NCBI GenBank assembly: GCA_002383485.1
Contig: DFYY01000028.1
Span: 38,467 to 67,584 of the forward strand
Reading direction: 5' to 3'
DNA from: Bacteroidales bacterium UBA4070
Lineage (GTDB): Bacteria; Bacteroidota; Bacteroidia; Bacteroidales; VadinHA17
DNA length: 29,118 nt
Shown: piece by piece, positions 1 through 7,347 of the stretch
How positions within the stretch are numbered: the stretch's first letter is position 1
Layout of the letters: each line of letters begins with the position of its first letter
Position numbers and translations under genes: made by a program
The notes under the pieces: model-generated
The model's input: only the letters and a program-made list of their open reading frames with translations
What the model was told of the DNA's origin: nothing
Databases searched by the model: none

Positions 1-37
1 TGCAATTCCAACGTGTGACAATCTTATGTAAAAATTT

Positions 38-52
38 CACTACTGCCTATTG
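38..52 (-). repeat. Inverse copy of the GGCARTA repeat core
   Basis: CACTACTGCCTATTG is the exact reverse complement of 15151-15165 in the ffh-folD gap. The adjacent bases (GACTGTAGG) continue the pattern imperfectly. Confidence 0.5.
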
Positions 53-103
53 ACTGTAGGCTCTCTTATCTACCTTTCTACCACCACGAACCATAAAAAA
101 CAT

Positions 104-111
104 TAATTTTG
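104..111 (+). promoter_or_regulatory. Candidate Bacteroidota -7 promoter element for secA
   Basis: TAATTTTG matches the Bacteroidota -7 consensus TAnnTTTG. A start about 7 nt downstream gives a 5' leader of roughly 20 nt before the secA ATG. No convincing -33 TTG element is seen at the expected spacing. Confidence 0.4.
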
Positions 112-137
112 CGGATGTTTTTAAAAAATGACAGTAA

Positions 138-3100
138 ATGAGCATCATCAATAAGGTCCTCACCTTGTTCCTGGGCAACAAGGAGGAACGCGACCTGAAG
201 GAAATCAATCCCTTTGTAGGCAGAATACTGAAAGAGAGCGAACTGGTTATGCCCCTGACAAATGACCAGTTACGTGACAGGACGGCTGAGCTGAGACGAG
301 AGGTACGTGAGTCATTCACTCAGGAAGAGAGCCAGATAGCCGGCCTGCGCACAGAGGCGGAGAACGAAGAAGACGTCAACCGCAAGGAAGAACTGTACAA
401 CCAGATCGATAAACTCGAGAAGCAAATCCTTGAGATAATTGAGAATAAACTTGACGAGATTCTCCCTGTCGCATTCGCGATAGTAAAGGAGACTGCACGC
501 CGTTTCAAGGAGAACGATGTCCTTGAAGTAACGGCAAAAGAGTGGGACCGCGACCTGGCAGCCACTCGTCCTTCAATAGCCGTGGAAGGCGAAAAGGCAT
601 ACTGGAAGAACCGCTGGATGGCAGGCGGCAACGAGATTGTATGGGACATGGTACACTACGATGTCCAGCTGATAGGAGGTGTGGCCTTGCACAAGGGCAA
701 GATCTCGGAGATGGCCACCGGAGAGGGTAAAACCCTCGTGGCTACTCTGCCGGTCTTTCTTAACGCACTGGCAGGCAGAGGCGTACACATCGTTACAGTG
801 AATGACTACCTCTCCAAGAGAGACTCCGAATGGATGGGCCCGCTGTATGAATTCCACGGCCTTACAGTCGACTGCATCGACAAGCACGAACCCAACTCCC
901 ACGCACGTCGCAAGGCATATAATTCAGACATCACATTCGGCACCAATAACGAGTTCGGGTTCGACTACCTGCGTGATAATATGGCCATCAACCCCGAAGA
1001 TCTGGTCCAGAGGAAACACCACTACGCAATCGTTGACGAGGTTGACTCGGTACTCATTGACGATGCCAGGACCCCCCTCATCATCTCGGGACCCACGGCA
1101 AAGAGCGACACCTCTACGTTCGACGAGTACAAGCACAAGGTGGAAAAGCTGGTCAGCGCACAGCGAAAACTGGTAACACAGTTGCTGGCTGATTCCAAGA
1201 AGCTTATCGCCGACGGCGACAACGAAAAGGGAGGCATGCTGCTGCTGAGGGCCTACAAGGGTCTTCCGAAGAACAGTGCCCTGATCAAGTACCTCAGCGA
1301 AGAGGGCGTCAGAACACTGCTGCTGAAAACGGAAAATTTCTACATGCAGAACAATTCAAAGGAGATGCCCAAGGTAACCGAGGAACTCTTCTTCGTGATT
1401 GATGAAAAGGCAAACTCAATCGAGCTGACGGAAAAGGGACATGACCTCATATCAACATCTGTTGAAGACGCCAGCTTCTTCGTGCTGCCTGACGTAGGAA
1501 GCATGATCGCTGACATCGAGAAGACGGTAAAGGATGAGAAGGAGAGGATGCGTGTCAAGGATGAGCTGCTACAGGATTATGCCGTAAAGTCAGAACGTGT
1601 TCACACCATGACTCAGCTGATGAAGGCCTACACCCTCTTTGAGAAGGATGTGGAGTACGTGCTCATGGATAACAAGGTGAAGATCGTTGATGAGCAGACA
1701 GGCCGTATCCTCGAGGGACGCCGCTACTCTGACGGACTGCACCAGGCCATCGAGGCAAAGGAAAACGTGAAGGTGGAGGCTTCCACCCAGACATACGCAA
1801 CAATCACCCTGCAGAACTACTTCAGGATGTACCATAAGCTTGCAGGCATGACCGGTACTGCCATAACGGAGGCGGGGGAGTTCTGGAACATCTACAAGCT
1901 TGACGTGGTGGTCATTCCAACCAACGTCAAGGTCATCAGGAATGACCATGAGGACCTTGTCTACAAGACCAAGCGCGAGAAATACAATGCTGTCATAGAC
2001 GAGATTGTGAATCTCAATAAGGCCGGCAGACCCGTCCTGGTGGGCACCACCTCCGTGGAGATATCCGAGCTGCTCAGTCGAATGCTCAAGATGAAGGGAC
2101 TGAAACACAATGTGTTGAACGCCAAGCTCCACCAGCGCGAGGCTGAGATAGTACAGGAAGCCGGAAAAACCGGCACGGTCACTATCGCAACCAACATGGC
2201 AGGTCGTGGTACTGACATCAAACTCACACCCGAGGTAAAAAAAGCCGGAGGACTTGCCATTATCGGTACCGAGAGGCATGAGTCGCGCCGAGTTGACCGC
2301 CAGCTGAGAGGTCGTGCCGGTCGCCAGGGTGACCCGGGCTCGTCGCAATTCTTTGTATCCCTTGAGGATGATCTGATGCGCCTGTTCGGCTCGGAAAGGA
2401 TCTCGGGAATCATGGATAAACTTGGTCTGAAAGACGGCGAGATGATCCAGCACCCGATGATCACCAGGTCCATCGAGAGAGCCCAGAAGAAGGTTGAAGA
2501 GAATAACTTCGGAATAAGGAAGAGGCTGCTTGAGTATGATGACGTGATGAACTCGCAGAGGGAGGTTATTTACAGCAAGCGCCGCCATGCACTGCTGGGA
2601 GAGAGGCTCAGTGTGGACATTGCGAACATGATGTATGATGTGACTGAAAACATCGTCAACACGTACAAGGATTCATCAGATTTTGAAGAGTTCCAGTTTG
2701 CCCTCATAAGGACCCTTTCAGTAGACTCCCCGGTGTCAAAGGCTGATTTCAGCAAGAACAGCGACGAGGAAGTTGTGGAGGCAGTGTATGCAAAGGTGCT
2801 TGATGCCTACCGCCGCAAGAGCGAGATCATCTCCTCAACCGCCTTCCCGGTGCTGAAGGATGTATACGAGCGCATGTCCGCAACCTATGAAAATGTGGTG
2901 GTACCCATAACTGACGGAGTAAAGACATACAATGTCATCACCAACCTCAGGGCGGCTGTCGAGAGCCAGGGCAGGGAATTGCTTCGCTCATTCGAGAAGA
3001 CGGCAGTGTTGGCTACAATTGACGATGCATGGCGCGAGCACCTCAGGGAGATGGATGACCTCAAACAGTCTGTTCAGAACGCCACATATGAACAGAAGGA

Positions 3101-3455
3101 CCCGCTGCTTATATACAAGTTCGAATCCTTTGAGCTCTTCAAGACCATGATAAACAAGGTCAACCAGGACGTGGTCAGCCTTCTGATGAAGGGAACAATA
3201 CCCACTGCTTCACCCGACAATGTCAGGGAAGCCCAGCGTCGCCGACAGGCTGACATGAGCAGACTGAGGACTCAGAAGAGTGATTTTGAAGGTTACCGCA
3301 CCGGCGGAGGTGGCTCCCCGGAACCGCGGCAGCAGCAGACTGCACCTGTCAGGGTTGAGAAGAAGGTGGGAAGGAATGATCCGTGCCCGTGCGGCAGCGG
3401 CAAGAAGTACAAGCACTGCCACGGTAAGGGTCTCGCCGACTCTGCCGGGGCCTGA
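138..3455 (+). CDS. secA: SecA, preprotein translocase ATPase (Bacteroidota long form)
   Basis: SecA is the cytoplasmic ATPase that pushes unfolded preproteins through SecYEG. The 1105-residue product has Walker A MATGEGKT at residues 192-199, the DEVD box at 300-303, the helicase motif TNMAGRGTD at 685-693 followed by RRVDRQLRGRAGRQG, and a C-terminal zinc-binding tail with C1083, C1085, C1094 and H1095. It is about 200 residues longer than E. coli SecA. Much of the excess is an insertion at roughly residues 335-430, in the preprotein cross-linking region, as I recall for Bacteroidota SecA. The ATG at 138 fits the family N-terminus and lies about 20 nt past the expected transcription start of a TAATTTTG element. 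No Shine-Dalgarno site is visible. The gene stands alone and converges on the next one. Identification is secure. Confidence 0.98.
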   Translation: MSIINKVLTLFLGNKEERDLKEINPFVGRILKESELVMPLTNDQLRDRTAELRREVRESFTQEESQIAGLRTEAENEEDVNRKEELYNQIDKLEKQILEIIENKLDEILPVAFAIVKETARRFKENDVLEVTAKEWDRDLAATRPSIAVEGEKAYWKNRWMAGGNEIVWDMVHYDVQLIGGVALHKGKISEMATGEGKTLVATLPVFLNALAGRGVHIVTVNDYLSKRDSEWMGPLYEFHGLTVDCIDKHEPNSHARRKAYNSDITFGTNNEFGFDYLRDNMAINPEDLVQRKHHYAIVDEVDSVLIDDARTPLIISGPTAKSDTSTFDEYKHKVEKLVSAQRKLVTQLLADSKKLIADGDNEKGGMLLLRAYKGLPKNSALIKYLSEEGVRTLLLKTENFYMQNNSKEMPKVTEELFFVIDEKANSIELTEKGHDLISTSVEDASFFVLPDVGSMIADIEKTVKDEKERMRVKDELLQDYAVKSERVHTMTQLMKAYTLFEKDVEYVLMDNKVKIVDEQTGRILEGRRYSDGLHQAIEAKENVKVEASTQTYATITLQNYFRMYHKLAGMTGTAITEAGEFWNIYKLDVVVIPTNVKVIRNDHEDLVYKTKREKYNAVIDEIVNLNKAGRPVLVGTTSVEISELLSRMLKMKGLKHNVLNAKLHQREAEIVQEAGKTGTVTIATNMAGRGTDIKLTPEVKKAGGLAIIGTERHESRRVDRQLRGRAGRQGDPGSSQFFVSLEDDLMRLFGSERISGIMDKLGLKDGEMIQHPMITRSIERAQKKVEENNFGIRKRLLEYDDVMNSQREVIYSKRRHALLGERLSVDIANMMYDVTENIVNTYKDSSDFEEFQFALIRTLSVDSPVSKADFSKNSDEEVVEAVYAKVLDAYRRKSEIISSTAFPVLKDVYERMSATYENVVVPITDGVKTYNVITNLRAAVESQGRELLRSFEKTAVLATIDDAWREHLREMDDLKQSVQNATYEQKDPLLIYKFESFELFKTMINKVNQDVVSLLMKGTIPTASPDNVREAQRRRQADMSRLRTQKSDFEGYRTGGGGSPEPRQQQTAPVRVEKKVGRNDPCPCGSGKKYKHCHGKGLADSAGA

Positions 3456-3540
3456 CAGTCAACGTCAGGGAGAAGGGACAGCCTCTCCTGATACATCACA
3501 GACCGGCATATCCCGCATTTTTCTGCAGGAAGACGAGTTC

Positions 3541-4107
3541 TCAGGCCCTCGTCTGCGGGCTGCCGATGATTGAAAGGTAATGCATCACCTGCTCAAGAAA
3601 ATGAGCGATGCTGAATGGTATGGGTGACTTGATCATCAGATCGTAAGGTGCATTCTCAGGCCTGTCGGTAATGTCAGGGCCAACCTTCATGGGAGCAGGA
3701 GAAAGTGACACTATGGCATTAAGCGGAAAGAGAGAGGAAGGATTGATGTCAATCAGGAGATCATATTTCGTTTCCATAAATTTCTTTGCATCTTCCGATA
3801 CGGGAATAAATGCCCAGTTGAGATCGCTCTTCCTCAGGAACTTCATGTAAGAGAGACCGGTAAGCCTGTCAGGAACAACCTTGCCAGGTATCCATGCAAG
3901 CACCTCAACGCTCCTGCCAGCCTCCGAAAGCTGCCGGTTGAGAGCTGCAAGATGCTGAAAATCATTTTCAAACGAGGCATCCCAGAGAATTCCTATTTTT
4001 TTTACCTGGTCAAGGTTAAAATCCTGCCGTATCCTCCTCAGGGATCCGAGACGCCTTTGAAGCATCATCCTGCCGGCTTTTAATCTGAGATTGTAAAATA
4101 GTCCCAT
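3541..4107 (-). CDS. Conserved Bacteroidota protein, DUF6913-like
   Basis: A 188-residue soluble protein of unknown function. It opens with a basic helix (LKAGRMMLQRRLGSLRR), then a strand-helix pattern beginning KKIGILWDASFENDF, and later YDLLIDINPSS and LNAIVSLSPAPMKVG. The layout recalls a small Rossmann-like or glycosyltransferase-like half-fold, but I see no catalytic motif. From memory it resembles the Bacteroidota family DUF6913, often found near ligA or dapA; I could not check this. It lies 50 bp downstream of ligA on the same strand. A -7-like element ends only 8 bases before the ATG, so an internal start at Met14 or Met15 is possible. Confidence 0.75.
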   Translation of the reverse strand: MGLFYNLRLKAGRMMLQRRLGSLRRIRQDFNLDQVKKIGILWDASFENDFQHLAALNRQLSEAGRSVEVLAWIPGKVVPDRLTGLSYMKFLRKSDLNWAFIPVSEDAKKFMETKYDLLIDINPSSLFPLNAIVSLSPAPMKVGPDITDRPENAPYDLMIKSPIPFSIAHFLEQVMHYLSIIGSPQTRA

Positions 4108-4114
4108 AAGAATG

Positions 4115-4122
4115 CAAACCTA
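4115..4122 (-). promoter_or_regulatory. Candidate -7 promoter element before the DUF6913-like gene
   Basis: On the minus strand this reads TAGGTTTG, an exact TAnnTTTG. A transcript starting about 7 nt downstream would begin at or next to the annotated ATG at 4107, so it would be nearly leaderless or use Met14/15. Read-through from ligA remains possible. No -33 element is seen. Confidence 0.3.
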
Positions 4123-4157
4123 TAGATTTTTTTGGCTTTTGGGGATTGGGGACGTGA

Positions 4158-6164
4158 TTATTCTTTAATCATTTTGACAAACTCCTCCTCGGTCAGTACC
4201 GGTACGCCAAGGGCGGTGGCTTTTGCCCTTTTTGCCGGACCCATGTCGCTTCCTGCCACTACGAATGAGGTGTTGCCGGTGACTGACCCGGTCGTTCTGC
4301 CACCCGCGGCCTCGATGGCAGCTTTGATGCCGTCACGCGTGAACCTTTCAAAGGTGCCGCTGACCACAATCGTCTTGCCGGCCAGCGGACCGTTCCCGGA
4401 TGCAGTGGTGACAGCTCCTTCGAAAGTCATCCCGGCTGCTATCAGGCGGTTGATGATCTCAATGTTATCATCGTCAGAGAAGTATTCTTTTACGCTTGCA
4501 GCGATGCGCGGACCAATGTCCGGCAGCGCCAGCAACTCCTCCTCCTGTGCACCCATCAGCTTTTCGATGTCGGGAAATGCCACTGCCAGCGTTTTTGCCA
4601 CCGTTTCACCCACGTGCCTTATGCCAAGAGCGAAGAGCTTCCTGTTCCAGGGGGCGGTGAGTGAGGCCTCAAGGCCTGACAGGATGTTGGCAGCCGATTT
4701 GTCACCCATTCTCTCCAGGGCTGCAAGCTGTTCATGCTTAAGATCATACAGGTCGGCAACGTTGCGTATGAGTCCCTCCGTGTAGAGCATCTCTACCGTC
4801 TCTTCGCCGAGACCCTCGATATCCATCGCCTTGCGCGAGACAAAGTGAATTATACGCCTTATAATCTGTGGCGGGCAATGGAGGTAATTTGGGCAGTAGT
4901 GGTTCGCCTCACCCTCGGTGCGGACAAGGGGTGTACCGCATTCCGGGCATCTCTCGGGGAAAACAACGGTCCCGGCCTCCGGGTGGCGCTGAGAGGTGTC
5001 AACTGCCACGATTTTGGGAATGATCTCTCCGCCCTTCTCGATTATTACGCTGTCACCGTAATGCAGCCCCAGGAGGGAAATCTGGTCACTGTTGTGGAGT
5101 GAGGCACGCCTTACTGTGGTGCCGGCAAGCAGCACGGGACGCAGGTTGGCTACGGGTGTGACATTGCCTGTTCTGCCAACCTGGAAATCAACTGATAACA
5201 GCTCTGTGACAGCCTGCTCGGCAGCATACTTGTAGGCTATTGCCCATCGGGGAGATTTGGCGGTGGTGCCAAGCAACAGCCGGGCATCCGTCGCATTGAC
5301 CTTGATAACCACACCGTCAGTGTCATATGGCAGCTTCCTGCGCTCATTCTCCCAGATGGATATGAATCCCAGTACCTCTTCAATGCCGGTGAAACGCTCT
5401 ATCACATCAGGTGTTCTGAAACCCCATCTGCGGAGCGCCATGATATTGTCATAATGGTTGTCTGCCGGTAGATTCTCCCCAAGCAGGTAGTAAAGGAAGC
5501 AGTCGAGGGGCCGTGAGGCAACCATGCGTGAGTCAAGCAGCTTGACTGTACCGGCGGCAGCGTTGCGGGGATTGGCAAAGGGGGGGTCACCGTTAAGCTG
5601 CCGCGCCGCATTCATCTCTTCAAATCCCTTCCGCGGAAGATAGATCTCACCCCTGACCACGAAGAGAGAGGGCATATCCGGTGCGCTGACCTTCAGCGGA
5701 ATGCTTCTGATGGTTCTGACATTGGCGGTGACATCATCGCCCATTGTTCCGTCGCCCCGGGTGACGGCACTCACCAGAACGCCATTCTCGTAGGTAAGAC
5801 TGATGGATACACCGTCATACTTGAGCTCACATACGTACTCCGGCTCGTGTCCGAGCGTCTTCCTGACACGCTCACCGAACTCCTTCAGCTCGTCATAACT
5901 GTAGGTATTCCCAAGAGAGAGCATCGGCCAGCGATGTTCCACCTGGATAAACTCGGTGGTGAGGTCACTGCCAACTCTCAGGGTGGGTGAGTCAGGGGTG
6001 ACAAGCTCAGGAAATTTCTTCTCTATTGTTTGAAGCTCATTCAGCAGCAGGTCAAATTCGAAGTCAGAAATAACAGGCTGATTGAGAACGTAATACCTAT
6101 GGTTATGTTCATCAATTGTTTTCCTTAGTTCCTCTGCTCTTTTCTTCGCGTCAGCAAGCTTCAT
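4158..6164 (-). CDS. ligA: NAD+-dependent DNA ligase LigA
   Basis: LigA seals nicks in DNA during replication and repair using NAD+. With the start chosen here the product has 668 residues, close to E. coli LigA (671). The adenylated lysine in ELKYDG falls at K115, the same number as in E. coli. Next come the OB fold (FQVGRTGNVTPVANLRPV), a four-cysteine zinc finger (CPEC...CPNYLHC), helix-hairpin-helix repeats (ALGIRHVGETVAKTLA, LPDIGPRIAASV) and a C-terminal BRCT domain (LAGKTIVVSGTF to the end). The frame is open 22 codons further upstream, but that extension would run into the end of the radical SAM gene (stop at 6197) and lacks homology. The MKLADAKKRAEELR start is therefore preferred. 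Confidence 0.97.
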   Translation of the reverse strand: MKLADAKKRAEELRKTIDEHNHRYYVLNQPVISDFEFDLLLNELQTIEKKFPELVTPDSPTLRVGSDLTTEFIQVEHRWPMLSLGNTYSYDELKEFGERVRKTLGHEPEYVCELKYDGVSISLTYENGVLVSAVTRGDGTMGDDVTANVRTIRSIPLKVSAPDMPSLFVVRGEIYLPRKGFEEMNAARQLNGDPPFANPRNAAAGTVKLLDSRMVASRPLDCFLYYLLGENLPADNHYDNIMALRRWGFRTPDVIERFTGIEEVLGFISIWENERRKLPYDTDGVVIKVNATDARLLLGTTAKSPRWAIAYKYAAEQAVTELLSVDFQVGRTGNVTPVANLRPVLLAGTTVRRASLHNSDQISLLGLHYGDSVIIEKGGEIIPKIVAVDTSQRHPEAGTVVFPERCPECGTPLVRTEGEANHYCPNYLHCPPQIIRRIIHFVSRKAMDIEGLGEETVEMLYTEGLIRNVADLYDLKHEQLAALERMGDKSAANILSGLEASLTAPWNRKLFALGIRHVGETVAKTLAVAFPDIEKLMGAQEEELLALPDIGPRIAASVKEYFSDDDNIEIINRLIAAGMTFEGAVTTASGNGPLAGKTIVVSGTFERFTRDGIKAAIEAAGGRTTGSVTGNTSFVVAGSDMGPAKRAKATALGVPVLTEEEFVKMIKE

Positions 6165-6196
6165 ATGCAATTTATGTCTATGTGAAAATATCGGGA

Positions 6197-7315
6197 TCAA
6201 TGCCAGACTCCCGGTATAAGGGTTCCGCACTCACACCTGCCGTTCCTGAGACTCTGTGACACAATTCTGTAGCCGCTCCTGTCAACCACCTTTTTGCCAC
6301 AGGAGGGGCAGAGTGTGTCGTCAACCCCTGCACCCGGCATGTTACCGAGGTACACAAACTTCATCCCGGCGTTCCTTGCTATCTCTACAGCCTTTGTGAG
6401 AATAGCGGCAGGAGTGGGGGGAATATGCTCGAGCTTGTACTGTGGCTGGAACCGGCTGAAATGCAAGGGTGTATTGGTAAAACCATTCTCAGCCAGCCAG
6501 TCGCACATCTGCCTGATCTCATCCGGTTTGTCGGTCCATCCGGGTACCACCAGGTTGGTGATCTCCAGCCATACTCCCTCATCCCTGTATGTTTTCAGGC
6601 TCTCAAGGACAGGCTGGAGCTTGCCGCCGGTAAGCTTAAGGCAGGTGCTGTCACTGAACGATTTAAGGTCAATGTTAGCCCCGTCAATGTATTTGCAGAG
6701 GTGCTTTAGCGGTTCGCGGTTGATATAGCCGTTGGAGACCATTATGTTTTTAATCCCTGCAGAATGTGCCTGTTGCGCCGTATCCAGAACGTATTCATAA
6801 AAAGTGACCGGTTCGGAATAGGTGTATGCAATAGAACTGCATCCGCCGGCAGCAGCCTTCTCCACAACGGTGGCGGGTGGCATGTCATAATTTCTTGTCT
6901 TATCGGGAGAGGTCTGCGAGATGGTCCAGTTCTGGCAGTTGAGGCAGGCCAGGTTGCATCCGGCCGTGGCTATTGAAAAAGCAGTTGTTCCCGGCAGGAA
7001 ATGATAGAGTGGTTTCTTCTCCACTGGATCAATATTCGCTGCGCAGGGATTGCCGTAGGCCATCGTGTAAAGCTTCGAGTTTCTGGCTATCCTGTTGCGG
7101 CAGTCGCTCAGTTCCCCGTCCTTCAGGGTACATTCGTTGGGACAGATCATACATACAACTCCCCTGGCACTTACCTCCTGGTACATCGCCAGTCTTTCAC
7201 CCGGTGCCGGCCTTATCGCTGCCGACGGGAGGGGAGCAATGAACCCCGCAGCCACAGCAAGTGATCCCTGACGTGCAAAACATCTTCTTGATATCTTCTT
7301 CCCCTTGTCTTTCAA
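6197..7315 (-). CDS. amrS: AmmeMemoRadiSam system radical SAM enzyme, with twin-arginine-like leader
   Basis: A radical SAM protein of the AmrS family, whose reaction is unknown. The cluster-binding CX3CX2C is C120, C124 and C127 (GCNLACLNCQNW). A cysteine-rich N-terminal segment has C55, C58, C62 and C72, and a C-terminal zinc-ribbon-like tail has C336, C339, C361 and C363. Residues 9-33 resemble a Tat signal: SRRCFAR followed by an alanine-rich hydrophobic stretch. The start is TTG, directly after an in-frame TAG. The first in-frame ATG is codon 44 (7186), which would give a normal cytoplasmic AmrS beginning MYQEVSARGVVCMICPNEC. I kept TTG because the leader composition looks translated. 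The gene lies 32 bp downstream of the spermidine-synthase-like gene and 32 bp before ligA, probably in one operon with the former. Confidence 0.9.
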   Translation of the reverse strand: MKDKGKKISRRCFARQGSLAVAAGFIAPLPSAAIRPAPGERLAMYQEVSARGVVCMICPNECTLKDGELSDCRNRIARNSKLYTMAYGNPCAANIDPVEKKPLYHFLPGTTAFSIATAGCNLACLNCQNWTISQTSPDKTRNYDMPPATVVEKAAAGGCSSIAYTYSEPVTFYEYVLDTAQQAHSAGIKNIMVSNGYINREPLKHLCKYIDGANIDLKSFSDSTCLKLTGGKLQPVLESLKTYRDEGVWLEITNLVVPGWTDKPDEIRQMCDWLAENGFTNTPLHFSRFQPQYKLEHIPPTPAAILTKAVEIARNAGMKFVYLGNMPGAGVDDTLCPSCGKKVVDRSGYRIVSQSLRNGRCECGTLIPGVWH

Positions 7316-7347
7316 CTATATGCGAGTTAAGGTACCATCCTGTAAAT

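Noticed and set aside
128..154. An eight-codon open frame (ATG at 128, stop at 152-154) overlapping the secA start out of frame, which might regulate secA as secM does
   Set aside because: Far too short to act like SecM, no arrest motif, and easily expected by chance in this base composition.
1590..2588. A 332-codon open frame antisense to secA
   Set aside because: It mirrors the secA codons, has no family features, and secA is unmistakably the real gene here.
3456..3540. A weak inverted repeat (around TCAGGGAGA and TCTCCTGA) between secA and the convergent gene, considered as a terminator
   Set aside because: Bulged stem, no T-run on either strand; not supportable as a terminator.
5580..5586. 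A run of seven G within ligA as a possible phase-variable tract
   Set aside because: ligA is essential and the frame is intact; a short homopolymer inside it is not a credible switch.
6165..6230. A 22-codon N-terminal extension of ligA
   Set aside because: It overlaps the end of amrS, lacks homology features, and the shorter start places the active-site lysine at position 115 as in E. coli.
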